Source of the DNA: Acetobacter persici JCM 25330
GTDB taxonomy: Bacteria > Pseudomonadota > Alphaproteobacteria > Acetobacterales > Acetobacteraceae
Assembly: GCF_000613905.1 (NCBI RefSeq)
Contig: NZ_BAJW01000036.1
Coordinates: 1 to 32,084 of the forward strand
Length of the DNA stretch: 32,084 bases
Reading direction: 5' to 3'
Part shown: positions 8,679-17,895 of the stretch, piece after piece
Numbering within the stretch: position 1 is the first letter of the stretch
Layout of the letters: every line of letters begins with the position of its first letter
Translations under genes and position numbers: made by a program
The notes under the pieces: model-generated
Seen by the model: the letters and a program-made list of their open reading frames with translations, nothing else
Databases searched by the model: none
Told to the model about the DNA's origin: nothing

Positions 8679-9658
8679 GAGCGTTTTCCTGCCTGTGCTT
8701 CCCCTCTGGCCAGCAGAATGCGCGAGACCCAGAGCGTCACGAAGGAAATAGCCATCAGAATAGCCCCGAGCGCCATCAGGGAGGACAGCTTGAGGCTGCC
8801 CGACGGGCTTTCCGGGAATTCCAGAGCAATCAGAGAGGCAATGGTGTTGGCCGGGGCAAAGAGAGACCAGCCAATATGGTTACTGTCCCCGATCACAAAG
8901 GTCACAGCCATGGTTTCCCCCATGGCGCGGCCCATGCCCAGCACAATGCCGCCAACAACACCCTGCCGGGACCAGGGCAGCACAACCTGCCGCATCACTT
9001 CCCAGCGAGTCGCGCCCAGCCCGTATGCACTTTCACGCAGCACAGCCGGCATGGAAACAAACACATCCCGCATCACAGCGGTAATGGACGGCACGACCAT
9101 TACGGCCAGTACCAGCCCGGCTGTCAGCAGGCCGGTGCCGAATGGCGCCCCGCTGACCAGCGCGGACAGCACAGGCACATGGCCAAACATGTGGCGGGCC
9201 GTTGGCTGCACGTAATGCGCCATGACGGGCACGAGCACAAAAAAGCCCCACATGCCAAAAATAATGGAGGGAACAGCCGCCAGAAGCTGCACGGCCATGC
9301 CAATAACGGAGGAGACCGCCGGGGGTGCCAGAGCTGTCAGCCAGAAGGCCGTACCAAAGGCCAGCGGAACGGCAATCACCAGCCCCAGAAAACTGCTGGC
9401 CAGCGTGCCGAACACCGGGGCCACCGCACCAAAATGCTGCGTGACCGGGTTCCAGACAGCCGTGACAAAAAAGCCCGGACCAAACGTGGAAAATGCCTTC
9501 CAGCCGCCTGTCAGCATCACGGTAATGATGGCGCCCAGCACGAGAAGGACGCCAATACCCGTCACAACGACCAGCGTCCTGAACAGGGCATCACCATCCC
9601 ATCGGCGGTTTATCTGAGGCGTTGCAGCCTGCGGGGGCTGCACTGCGGTTCCGTCCAT
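8675..9658 (-). CDS. pstC: Phosphate ABC transporter permease PstC
   Basis: The product is 327 residues from ATG 9658, which has GGAG 5 bases upstream; the open frame continues to 9766 but has no better start. The first membrane segment is about 28-50 (TLVVVTGIGVLLVLGAIITVML), and the EAA loop VLRESAYGLGATRWEVMRQVVLPWS marks the PstB contact. This is the first gene of the operon as seen here. A periplasmic phosphate-binding protein (PstS), commonly just upstream, is absent: the next gene is the divergent ilvD, and the 267 bases between hold no coding sequence that I can support. Confidence 0.95.
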   Translation of the reverse strand: MDGTAVQPPQAATPQINRRWDGDALFRTLVVVTGIGVLLVLGAIITVMLTGGWKAFSTFGPGFFVTAVWNPVTQHFGAVAPVFGTLASSFLGLVIAVPLAFGTAFWLTALAPPAVSSVIGMAVQLLAAVPSIIFGMWGFFVLVPVMAHYVQPTARHMFGHVPVLSALVSGAPFGTGLLTAGLVLAVMVVPSITAVMRDVFVSMPAVLRESAYGLGATRWEVMRQVVLPWSRQGVVGGIVLGMGRAMGETMAVTFVIGDSNHIGWSLFAPANTIASLIALEFPESPSGSLKLSSLMALGAILMAISFVTLWVSRILLARGEAQAGKRS

Positions 9659-9759
9659 CTGCACTCCGTTCCGATCTACAGGCCGGGAATTGGGAGCAAT
9701 ACTGAACCACCCGGCAGCCTGCAACCAGAGCCGTGAACAAACGCACCCATACGCAACAA

Positions 9760-9777
9760 ATGTCATGAAACTGTAGC
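9760..9777 (+). promoter_or_regulatory. Weak PHO-box-like sequence upstream of pstC
   Basis: ATGTCATGAAACTGTAGC resembles the PhoB box (CTGTCAT, 4 bases, CTGTCAT): the first half matches six of seven positions, the second four. A further weak TTACAC half-site follows at the 11-base period. It lies about 100 bases upstream of the pstC start. However, its direct orientation points toward ilvD rather than pstC, which lowers my confidence. Confidence 0.3.
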
Positions 9778-9860
9778 ACTTTTACACCGAATATGTCTCA
9801 AACCCCTTCCCACACCCTGACACAGCCCCACTTATGGCGTAGGATGCGCGCCCGCATTGT

Positions 9861-9890
9861 CGGCCTGCCTGAGACCGGGCCGTCTTTTTT
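9861..9890 (+). terminator. Terminator-like hairpin in the ilvD leader
   Basis: CGGCC (9861-9865) can pair with GGCCG (9878-9882), followed by TCTTTTTT. It lies 36 bases upstream of the ilvD start on the same strand, where a terminator could act as an attenuator. The stem is short and I see no firm antiterminator, so this may be chance. Confidence 0.35.
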
Positions 9891-9925
9891 ACCCCTTTTG
9901 ATGTATTGACCAGAGAGACCCCGCA

Positions 9926-11793
9926 ATGGCCGGTTACCGTTCCCGCACTACTACCCATGGCCGCAACATGGCAGGCGCCCGCAGCCTGTGGCGCGCCACA
10001 GGCATGAAGGATTCAGACTTCGGCAAACCCATTATTGCCGTCGCCAACTCCTTCACGCAGTTTGTGCCCGGCCATGTCCACCTCAAAGACATGGGCCAGC
10101 TTGTGTGTGACGCCATTGCGGAAGCCGGAGGCATTGGCCGCGAGTTCAACACCATTGCGGTAGATGATGGCATTGCGATGGGCCATGGCGGGATGCTCTA
10201 CAGCCTGCCCTCGCGTGAGCTGATTGCCGATGCCGTGGAATATATGGTCAACGCGCATTGTGCGGATGCGCTGGTCTGCATCAGCAACTGTGACAAGATT
10301 ACCCCCGGCATGCTGATGGCCTCCATGCGGCTGAATATTCCGGTGGTGTTTGTCTCTGGTGGCCCGATGGAAGCCGGACGCGTCACGCTGGATGATATCG
10401 AGCAGCGGGCCGACCTCGTAACCTCCATGGTCGCCGCCGCCAACCCGACCGTCAGTGAGGCGGACTCTCAGGCCATTGAACGCTCCGCCTGCCCGACCTG
10501 CGGCTCCTGCTCCGGCATGTTCACCGCCAATTCCATGAACTGCCTGACAGAAGCCCTCGGCCTGTCCCTGCCCGGCAACGGCACGCTGGTCGCAACGCAC
10601 GCCGCCCGGCGGGAGCTGTTTGTGGAAGCTGGCAAGCGCGTCGTGGATCTGGCCCGCCGTTATTATGAGCAGGATGATGCCAGCGTGCTGCCCCGCAGCA
10701 TTGCCACCATGAAGGCGTTTGAAAACGCAATGTCTGTTGATATCGCCATGGGGGGCTCCACCAACACGGTGCTGCATCTGCTGGCTGCCGCCCACGAGGG
10801 TGAAGTGCCCTTTACCATGCAGGACATTGACCGCCTCTCCCGCAAGGTGCCGCATCTGTGCAAGGTCTCTCCGTCCCGTTCGGATGTGCATATGGAAGAT
10901 GTGCATCGGGCTGGTGGTATTCCCGCCATTATGGGGGAGCTGGACCGCCTCGGCCTGCTGCATCATGAAATCCCGATGGTGCATGCCGCAAGCCTGAAAG
11001 ACGGGCTGGCAACATGGGACATCCGGGCCACCGACAATGCGGACAATACTAAAGCCCGTGACTTCTTCCGTGCAGCCCCCGGCGGCGTGCGCACCACGCA
11101 GGCGTTCTCTCAGGCCAGCCTGTATAAAGAGCTGGATACGGATCAGGAAAACGGCGCCATTCGTGATGGCGCGCACGCTTATAATCAGGATGGCGGTCTG
11201 GCTGTACTGTACGGCAATCTGGCCGAAGACGGTGCCATTGTAAAAACCGCTGGCGTGGCAGCAGGCCTTGAAACCTTCTCCGGTCCGGCGCGTATTTTTG
11301 AAAGTCAGGATGATGCCGTTGCCGCCATTCTGGGAGATAAAATTCAGCCGGTGATGTGGTGCTCATCCGCTATGAAGGCCCCAAAGGCGGCCCCGGCATG
11401 CAGGAAATGCTCTACCCGACCAGCTACCTGAAATCCAAAGGGCTGGCCGAAAAATGCGCCCTGATTACCGATGGCCGCTTCTCGGGTGGCAGCTCGGGCC
11501 TGTCCATCGGCCATATCTCCCCCGAAGCAGGGGAAGGCGGCGTGATTGGTCTGGTAGAAGAAGGCGACCGGATTGAGATCGACATTCCCAACCGCCGCCT
11601 GTCCGTTGCGGTGCCGGACAGTGAGCTTTCTGCCCGGCGGGAGCGGATGGATGCGAAAGGCGATGCCGCATGGCAGCCAAAGCGGGACCGCGTTGTCTCC
11701 ACAGCTCTGAAAGCCTACGCAGCACTTACCACCAGCGCCGCCCGTGGTGCCGTGCGTGACGTCGGGCAACTGACCCGGCGCACACCGCGGTAA
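9926..11793 (+). CDS. ilvD: Dihydroxy-acid dehydratase (frameshifted as read)
   Basis: IlvD dehydrates 2,3-dihydroxy-isovalerate and its methylvalerate homologue in valine, isoleucine and leucine synthesis. The first frame (9926 to about 11349) carries the iron-sulfur cysteines: Cys122 in NCDKITPG and Cys195 in TCGSCSGM. The sequence then jumps frame; [19 protein letters not shown] and [22 protein letters not shown] continue in the other frame to TAA at 11791-11793. One extra base in CAGCCGGTGATG near 11348-11351 restores [13 protein letters not shown] and a protein of about 622 residues, the family length. As read, the first frame ends at 11431, adding about 27 wrong residues. The upstream AGAGAG is a modest ribosome site. 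Since IlvD is needed for prototrophy, a sequencing error is likely. Confidence 0.95.
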
Positions 11794-11819
11794 AACCGCA
11801 CAGAGCGCCTACACAAAGC

Positions 11820-11847
11820 GGGAGGCCGGTCTCTTCTCCGGCCTCCC
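11820..11847. terminator. GC-rich hairpin between convergent genes
   Basis: GGGAGGCCGG (11820-11829) pairs perfectly with CCGGCCTCCC (11838-11847). It lies between the ends of ilvD and the aminotransferase gene. No T-run follows on either strand, so it may act as a weak or factor-assisted terminator. Confidence 0.55.
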
Positions 11848-11852
11848 GGCCA

Positions 11853-12947
11853 TTAGGTGGCAAAAATCCCTTTCAGGGCGGAGATAACGCGCGTCACCTC
11901 TGCTTCCGTGCCCACGGAAATGCGCAGCCAGTCATTCAGCGGCGCAAAAGGACGGGCAATAATTATACCCAGCTTTGCAAATTGCTCCCGGACATCCGCA
12001 ACAGGTTTCGGACTCTGGAAAAAGACAAAATTGGCCTCGCTGTCTGTGTGCTTTAACGTCAGACTATCGAGTGTTTGCGTCAGGCGTGTGCGCCCTGCGG
12101 CAATACGGGTATGAACAGAACGGACCCAGTTCTGATCCGTCAAAGCGGCACTGGCGGCGCTGATAGCCAGCCGCCCGAGACCATGCGGGTTTCCAAACCC
12201 TGCATCGCGCAACGCTGTAGCCAGTGAGCGCGGAGCCACAAGATACCCGATAGGCAGCCCGGCAAGACCGTAAATTTTATCAAATGTTCTGAAGACCGCG
12301 ACATTTTCCCCCTGTCGCGTAAGGGAGACGGCGCTCCGCACGGAAGTGCCATATTCAAGATACGCTTCATCAACAATCACAAGCGTTTTTCTGGAGGCGT
12401 CCCGAAGAAGTTTCTCAAAATCCTCTGGCGCCGAGACAGTCCCGCTCGGATTATGCGGGTTTACCAGATAAAGGGCTTTCGTCTGGGGTGTGATGGCTTT
12501 TGCAAGTGCTGGCAAATCATTTTTCAAAGACGCATCCAGCGGCACCCCAACCCCTGTCAAACCAGCCGGTTTACCCGCATCGACCAGAGCCATGTAACCG
12601 GGCGAGGAATAGACGATATTCCCGCCAACCGGCGCACGGGCAGCCAGAAACAGGCCAAGAAGTTCCAGAATTTCTCCCAGAATAATCTGCTCAGGTGCGA
12701 CATTTTCAAATCTGGCAACCTGCTGCACAAACTGATCGGCTGAAAGAGCATCCCCGTAGCGGTTAGCGTTTTTAAGCTGCGCAGCCAGCGCCTGCTCCGC
12801 TTTGGGCGAAGGGCCAAACGGATTTTCATTTAACGCCAGTTCAAGAAGCGGTTGCCTGCCGGGGGCGGCCTGCGCCCGCGGGAGAGAGGTGAGAAACGCA
12901 GCCGAGGCTGTAAGCGAAAAAAGCTGACGTTTTGTAAGCTGAGCCAT
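11853..12947 (-). CDS. Exported PLP aminotransferase, histidinol-phosphate aminotransferase-like
   Basis: The product is 364 residues of the fold type I, HisC-like (COG0079) family. The visible PLP-site motifs are NPHNPSGT (Asn166), VDEAYLEYG (Asp193, Tyr196) and the Schiff-base Lys224 in RTFDKIYGLAG, where HisC proteins usually have RTFSK. The N-terminus LTKRQLFSLTASAAFLTSLPRAQA looks like a signal peptide with a KR version of the twin-arginine motif; export by Tat would suit a protein that folds around its cofactor. ATG 12947 is chosen because AGGA lies 9 bases upstream and it places the signal correctly; an upstream start at 12989 has no site. It follows the TonB receptor by 47 bases on the same strand. 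Export makes a role in histidine synthesis unlikely; the substrate is unknown. Confidence 0.88.
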   Translation of the reverse strand: MAQLTKRQLFSLTASAAFLTSLPRAQAAPGRQPLLELALNENPFGPSPKAEQALAAQLKNANRYGDALSADQFVQQVARFENVAPEQIILGEILELLGLFLAARAPVGGNIVYSSPGYMALVDAGKPAGLTGVGVPLDASLKNDLPALAKAITPQTKALYLVNPHNPSGTVSAPEDFEKLLRDASRKTLVIVDEAYLEYGTSVRSAVSLTRQGENVAVFRTFDKIYGLAGLPIGYLVAPRSLATALRDAGFGNPHGLGRLAISAASAALTDQNWVRSVHTRIAAGRTRLTQTLDSLTLKHTDSEANFVFFQSPKPVADVREQFAKLGIIIARPFAPLNDWLRISVGTEAEVTRVISALKGIFAT

Positions 12948-12994
12948 GATGGTCTGTCCTGTTGCTGAAAGGCTCCCGGCCAGAGCCATGATAA

Positions 12995-15367
12995 TCAGAG
13001 CTGATAAGACGCCTGTGCGTAATAAAATCCGCCATTGATGCCGATCTGGCTCGCTGCACCATCATATTTTCCTGACCCGTAATATCCGTTTGCCGCAGGA
13101 ATCCGGCTGGGATAACTGTTGAACAGGTTATTGGCGCCTAAAGCGAGACGGAGTTTTTCAATCGGCCGATAGCCCACCTCAAAATTGGTAATCCAGCGGG
13201 GCTGGTTGTAAATTCTGTTAAAATCTGTAGCAGAATAGGCATAAGGCCCTTCGTACCATGTCATTTCATCTGCGGTCTGGCCAAAGCGTTGTTCATGCAG
13301 GCTGACATCCCATGTTCCGGATGCAGACTGCCAGTGGCCACCAAAGATAATCCGGTTTTTGGGTGTGCTGCTGGCCAGATAGGCTGCTGTCTGCGCATTG
13401 AGTGCCGACATGCCATTTGCCAGCGTATTCACGTGCCGGATGCTGGTGTAATTGGCGTTCAGAGAGGCATCCCAGTCGACATTACCGAGGCGGCCAAATT
13501 CTGTACGGTACGTAACCGTTACATCAACACCACGCGTTCTGGTGGCGGCTGCATTGGTGAAAAAGGAGGCTGAAACATCGTCGGGCGCGAGAGAGGACGA
13601 GACAGCAATCCCCTGCACCCGCAGAGCCTCCAGAGCCGCATTCCCGGAAATACCGGGACCGCTGACAATACGATCCCGAATATCAATCTGATAGGCATCC
13701 AGTGTAACATGCAGACGCTTAAGCGGTGAATAGACCAGCCCCGCAGTCAGATTGGTGGCATATTCCGGCTTAAGCGGAGTGGCCCCCAGCAGGCGCGCGG
13801 CGGCAGAGTTTGCCGCCAGTGTGCCGCTTGCACTTTCCGGCCCGACAGCAAGCGCGCTGTAATATTCATTCGCCAGACTGGGCGCGCGCGTCCCGGTGCT
13901 GAATGTCGCCCTCACGGCCAGCTTCGGCGTGATATCATATCGGGTTGAGGCTTTGCCGTTATAGGTATTTCCAAAATCTGTGTAATGCTCGTACCGGCCA
14001 GCCAGTTCTGCCTGCCAGTTTCTGGTCAGCCGTGCAGAAAGATCCAGATAGGTACTATAGACCACGCGGGAATGTGGACCTGCGTTTGAGGGCAACAGGC
14101 CTGCCTGCGCCTGTGTTCCCCCATACAGATAAGAGGCGGGGCTGCCCACGCCCGTGCCATATGTTTCAAACCTGTGTGACACCCCTGCCGCAACAGTTAA
14201 CGGCCCTGCAAGCCCCTTAATTTTGAAAGGCTTTGTCAGATCAAAGGCATTATTTAACTGTGTGGTGGAATAATCCGCAAGATGAACGGAAAGCGGGCTG
14301 GAACCCGTCGCCGCGTAGAGACCGCTATTGAGCGTGTTATTCAGGTTGCTGTTAATGAAGTCCCCACCGTAATTGGATGCAAGGTCCCAGTGCCAGCCAA
14401 ACAGGTTATTGCCACGCAGCCCGACCGCTGCGGAAAAATCGTTTTCCGTCGCCGTCTGATGCGGCGTAAACCCATTGGGATAAACCGCCGGGAAACGGCT
14501 GGGCACGCGATAGACCTGCATAATATCTGTAAAGCGGTGCGCGTATGTTTCCGTCGTATACGCCTCAATCCCGTTTTCAAACGTATAGCCCGCGTTTAAC
14601 GCGGCGTCATAACGGGTTGTTGAGGGGTCCCCCACCACACGCAGCGTATCCGTGCCTGTCCGGCTGTCCGTGCCGCTTCTGAACGTGTGGTCCTGATGGC
14701 GGTAGTCAAAGCTCAGATCCACAAAGCCGGATGAGCCGAGTTTAAGCCCCTTCTCGGCCCCTGCCTGAACAACAAAACCGTCACCCTCGTAGGTCTGGCC
14801 AATCTGGCTCCGCGCGCTGCCGCCGTGATCTGCTTTTTTCAGAATAATATTGACCACACCGGCAATGGCATCGGACCCGTACTGCGCCGCGGCACCATCC
14901 CGCAGCACTTCAATATGGTCGATCAGTTCCGGAGCAATCAGGTCAATATCCGTGGGCGTGGCACCATCGGCAAAACCGTCTGTATATAAATAGGAAGAAT
15001 TATGGTGGCGCTTGCCATTGACCAGCACCAGTGTCTGATTGGGGTTCAGGCCCCGCAGGCTGATAAAATCCGTTGGGGCACCATCAAATTGTCCAACCGC
15101 CGGGCGCGTCACAGATGGCAGAATCTGGGCCAGAGCTGCTGTGGCATTTGTCTGGCCTGTGTTGAGCATCTCGCGGTTACTCACGACATCCACCGGTGAG
15201 AGACTGTCCCGCACTTTTTTGTGGATTTCTCGCGTGCCCGTCACAATGACGTTTTCATTCTCCGGTTCTGTACCCTGAGACGTGCTGGCCAGCGCCTGAC
15301 CTGAGCAGGACAGAGCGGTGCAGGTAAGAGAGACCCAGAATGTGCCTCTGATCTGGCGCCGCTTCAT
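12995..15367 (-). CDS. TonB-dependent outer membrane receptor
   Basis: The product is 790 residues: signal peptide (about 1-27), a short TonB-box-like segment with ENVIVTGTR (38-46), a plug domain with ISLRGLNPNQTLVLVNGKR and IEVLRDGAAAQYGSDAIAGVVNIILKK (about 50-175), and a 22-stranded barrel ending in a C-terminal aromatic/Leu pattern (FYYAQASYQL). Late-barrel motifs LALGANNLFNSYP and AAATRTRGVDVTVTY are typical of the family. TonB-ExbBD energises import of iron chelates, vitamins or carbohydrates through such receptors. ATG 15367 has AAAGGA 9 bases upstream. Nothing in the sequence fixes the ligand; the linked exported aminotransferase suggests an amine- or amino-acid-containing ligand, which is only an inference. 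Confidence 0.94.
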   Translation of the reverse strand: MKRRQIRGTFWVSLTCTALSCSGQALASTSQGTEPENENVIVTGTREIHKKVRDSLSPVDVVSNREMLNTGQTNATAALAQILPSVTRPAVGQFDGAPTDFISLRGLNPNQTLVLVNGKRHHNSSYLYTDGFADGATPTDIDLIAPELIDHIEVLRDGAAAQYGSDAIAGVVNIILKKADHGGSARSQIGQTYEGDGFVVQAGAEKGLKLGSSGFVDLSFDYRHQDHTFRSGTDSRTGTDTLRVVGDPSTTRYDAALNAGYTFENGIEAYTTETYAHRFTDIMQVYRVPSRFPAVYPNGFTPHQTATENDFSAAVGLRGNNLFGWHWDLASNYGGDFINSNLNNTLNSGLYAATGSSPLSVHLADYSTTQLNNAFDLTKPFKIKGLAGPLTVAAGVSHRFETYGTGVGSPASYLYGGTQAQAGLLPSNAGPHSRVVYSTYLDLSARLTRNWQAELAGRYEHYTDFGNTYNGKASTRYDITPKLAVRATFSTGTRAPSLANEYYSALAVGPESASGTLAANSAAARLLGATPLKPEYATNLTAGLVYSPLKRLHVTLDAYQIDIRDRIVSGPGISGNAALEALRVQGIAVSSSLAPDDVSASFFTNAAATRTRGVDVTVTYRTEFGRLGNVDWDASLNANYTSIRHVNTLANGMSALNAQTAAYLASSTPKNRIIFGGHWQSASGTWDVSLHEQRFGQTADEMTWYEGPYAYSATDFNRIYNQPRWITNFEVGYRPIEKLRLALGANNLFNSYPSRIPAANGYYGSGKYDGAASQIGINGGFYYAQASYQL

Positions 15368-15434
15368 AAGATATTTTCCTTTGATATGGATCTACGATAA
15401 AAACCGTGGATACGAAACGATACAAAAACAATCG

Positions 15435-15505
15435 TTATTAGTGTTTAATTTTTAAGTCAACATTATCGTGTTGTAATTATATTATAACTATTTTTATTAG
15501 TGTTT
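15435..15505. promoter_or_regulatory. Repeat-rich promoter region of the TonB receptor operon
   Basis: In this AT-rich stretch TTATTAGTGTTT occurs twice (15435-15446 and 15494-15505), each followed 5 bases later by TTAAG. Between them lies GTTGTAATTATATTATAAC (15470-15488), a 19-base inverted repeat with one mismatch. On the minus strand a TTGACT -35 candidate lies at 15459-15454, without a clear -10. The layout suggests binding sites for a regulator controlling the receptor; the palindrome does not match the Fur consensus well. Confidence 0.5.
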
Positions 15506-15614
15506 TATGCTTAAGCGATGCCCATCCCCATCACACCCAGACCGACGCCCGGTATATTCACCTCATGCCTTCAACATTGCTCCTTGACTGGCACTTACCT
15601 TTTTAGAATTTTTT

Positions 15615-16768
15615 CTACTTTCTGAAAAAATGCTTCTGGAACAGCACACGCAGCCTGCGCTCTGCGGGATAGGACAAAAACCGGTCCGTCACGTACCCCA
15701 GCAACCATGCCCCCAACAGGGCGACGGGGTAACAGATCCATGCTGAACGCTCTGAAAATCCGACAGCCTGATATGCCCGCACAAGCCCGAGCACAAAAAA
15801 CATATGGGTCAGATAGATCTCATAACTCATGAAGCCGCATGATCTGACCCACGCCAGAGCCTGTGCCGCGACATACTCCCCCAGCCTTTGGAGAGAGCAA
15901 TCAGCAAAGCCCCGGTGCTCAGGGTCAAGGCGACAGTCAGATCATCCGCTAAATAGTCTGGCAGGAAATATACCTGAACACAGCTCAGAAAAATCCCGAT
16001 ACTACCGAGCCACCCCAGAAGCGTGACACCAGAGCGCCCCATCCGGCCCGACCGGGAGAGAAGGAGGGCCGCCGCCACACCTGCGGACAACGCCGATGCT
16101 CCCGGAAGATAGGCTTTATGCCGGCAGATATCAGCATCGCCCGTCATCAGGTGCATAGTGAGAGGCAGAGCGAATGCCGCGCTTCCAACCAGGATAATCT
16201 GCCATTTTTCTGATCGTGGCAGAATCAGGCAAATTAGCGGGAAAATAAGATAGAACAGTTCCTCAATAGAAAGAGACCACAGAACATCCCAGTTCGCAGG
16301 CAGGTATCCTGTCCAGCATTCATATTTATTCAGATACAATCCTACTGCTGAAGCAAGAGCAGCGCCAAGGGTTTGTCCTGTTTTATTAAGTGTGAAATCC
16401 GGCACACCGCAAAGATCCAGCACAACAAGGGTACTGAGCAAGACAAGCAGACAGGGAACAATACGGGAAAAGCGCCGGGCATAGAAAAATGGCAACTGAC
16501 TCTTCCGCAAATTCCCCCAGCGCCGGAGCATGCCAGATGTAATCAGAAACCCGGAAATAACAAAAAACATAAAGACGCTGTGGTAACCCTGATGCGTGAG
16601 AAAACGGAGCACACGGTAGGGCAAAACACCCGCGACATGGGTTTTTTCCAGCGGCAGTCTGATCGCAACATGGTTCACAATAACCATGATGATTGCCAGA
16701 CCTCGCAGAACATCTATCCCTGCGTTGCGGGACTCTGTCTCAGGCAGAGGGAAGAGAGCTTTTACCAT
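15615..16768 (-). CDS. Acyltransferase-3 (OafA/YrhL type) membrane protein (frameshifted as read)
   Basis: The protein is an integral membrane O-acyltransferase with about ten membrane segments. The family motif GIDVLRGLAIIMVIVNH near the N-terminus contains the Arg and His used for acyl transfer; FFVISGFLIT and WSLSIEELFYLIFP follow. After ALLIALSKGWG the frame breaks at a run of five C (15878-15882 on the + strand). With a sixth base the reading continues EYVAAQALAWVRSCGFMSYEIYLTH to the stop at 15615, giving about 385 residues. Such enzymes acetylate or succinylate cell-surface polysaccharides; the substrate cannot be told here. ATG 16768 is the best start (GGA about 10 bases upstream), though ATG 16783 is possible. 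Confidence 0.88.
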
Positions 16769-16844
16769 GCAGCACAGATCCATCAAAAACAGTTCGACTG
16801 TGCAATGAGGAATCAGGTGAATTCATGGCACTTACCTCAAAAAG

Positions 16845-16872
16845 AAAAGGCGCCCCGGATGGGACGCCTTTC
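16845..16872 (-). terminator. Intrinsic terminator downstream of the Ala/Pro-tailed protein
   Basis: Read on the minus strand, GAAAGGCGTCCC can pair with GGGGCGCCTTTTC around an ATCC loop, followed by a T-rich run. It lies just past the gene ending at 16899 and upstream of the acyltransferase gene. Confidence 0.75.
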
Positions 16873-16898
16873 TGCACGCTCTGTAAAAATGAGGCGCG

Positions 16899-17666
16899 TT
16901 ACTGGGCCGCAGGCGCTGCCGGAGCAGACGGTACAGCAGGGGCCGCCGGAACTACGGGCGCAGCCGGAACGCCTGGCACGGCAGGAACCGCAGGAGCGGC
17001 AGGCACAGCACCAGCGGCAGAGGCCGCATCGGCCGGAGCCGGCGCATTCGGGTCAGCCGCCGGAGCAACCGTGTCATTCAGGATAAGGTAGGAAATGGAT
17101 TCCATGCGTGTGATGTCAATCACATCACCAACCTTCAGCGTCGCCATGAAGTCCTGCATCGCTTTGATGCGCAGCACGGCAACGTGAGATTCCCCATCCG
17201 TCGTGACGAAGGAGAGGGTGTGCGTTGCAAGGTCAATGCTCTGCACCGTCGCGCGTTCACGGCGGAAGGCCGCAATCACGCCGCGCGGGTGGCCATGCAC
17301 ATAGCCTTTAGCGGTTGTCAGCGTGGATTCCGGCAGCGGGCTGCCGGGAGGCGCAATTTCCGCACCCAGCGTTTCTACAAAATGGATGCTCAGCTTGTCG
17401 CCAGCATTCACATGCGGCAGGTCACGCACGGACGCACCATATTCAATGGTGATGAGGTGGCCGTTGGCTTCACGCAGCAGCAGTTCACGCGCGTCATGAT
17501 CAACAGTTTCCACAACCGCTTTGGCGGACTGGTTTTTGAGCAGAACAGAAGCCTGCGCATGCGCGACTGTAGGCAGGCCAGCGGCAACAACGCCGCCAAC
17601 TGTCAGCGCACATGCAGCCACGGACCCTGCAGCCAGAGAAGCAAGACGGGAGACGATAGGATGCAA
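16899..17666 (-). CDS. Periplasmic hypothetical protein with Ala/Pro-rich tail
   Basis: I do not recognise a named family. From TTG 17666 the product is 255 residues: a signal peptide ending in GLPTVAHA, a globular domain of about 150 residues with small beta-barrel-like segments (AVVETVDHDARELLLREANG, VNAGDKLSIHFVETLG, LKVGDVIDITRME), and a tail of about 60 residues made almost only of Ala, Pro and Val. The paired segments around VNAGDKL and LKVGDVI look like a repeated fold. The Ala/Pro tail may span or tether to the cell wall. The start is uncertain: the TTG has AAAGGA 8 bases upstream and gives a normal signal peptide, while the open frame continues to 17777 with no supported start. Confidence 0.75.
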   Translation of the reverse strand: MHPIVSRLASLAAGSVAACALTVGGVVAAGLPTVAHAQASVLLKNQSAKAVVETVDHDARELLLREANGHLITIEYGASVRDLPHVNAGDKLSIHFVETLGAEIAPPGSPLPESTLTTAKGYVHGHPRGVIAAFRRERATVQSIDLATHTLSFVTTDGESHVAVLRIKAMQDFMATLKVGDVIDITRMESISYLILNDTVAPAADPNAPAPADAASAAGAVPAAPAVPAVPGVPAAPVVPAAPAVPSAPAAPAAQ

Positions 17667-17827
17667 CGCCCTTATCCTTTCTGAAATCAGTCTGACAACA
17701 CAGGGGGTGCAGACCGCAGTTACACTGGATTTAGTCTGATACAGGGCCGGGATTATAACACAACCCGTCACCAGCACATTGCTCTACCTCAAGGCATGTG
17801 CGTCAGGCCGTGGGCCGCCAGCCTGCA

Positions 17828-17865
17828 CAAAAAAAGCCCGCCCGGCATAGACCGGGCGGGCTTTT
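17828..17865. terminator. Strong bidirectional intrinsic terminator
   Basis: GCCCGCCCGG pairs perfectly with CCGGGCGGGC around a six-base loop, with an A-run before and TTTT after. On the minus strand it ends the 37-residue peptide gene (stop at 17896) and insulates the gene that starts at 17666. Confidence 0.92.
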
Positions 17866-17895
17866 GGGCAGCTTTATCTGATCAGAAAATCAGAC

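Noticed and set aside
9760..9777. A confident PHO box for pstC
   Set aside because: Only partly matches the consensus and faces the wrong way for pstC, so it is listed only as a weak candidate.
10013..11176. 387-codon antisense frame opposite ilvD
   Set aside because: It is His/Gly/Arg-rich without recognisable motifs; ilvD explains the sequence.
11348..11351. Programmed frameshift in ilvD
   Set aside because: There is no slippery sequence or downstream structure, and the restoring change is the same kind of missing G/C base seen in five other genes.
15470..15488. Fur box
   Set aside because: The 19-base inverted repeat has the right length but few positions match the Fur consensus.
16373..17091. 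Open frames on the + strand rich in Gln, Pro or Ala-Gly
   Set aside because: They are antisense to the acyltransferase and to the Ala/Pro tail, whose low complexity creates Gly-Thr-Ala repeats in the opposite strand.
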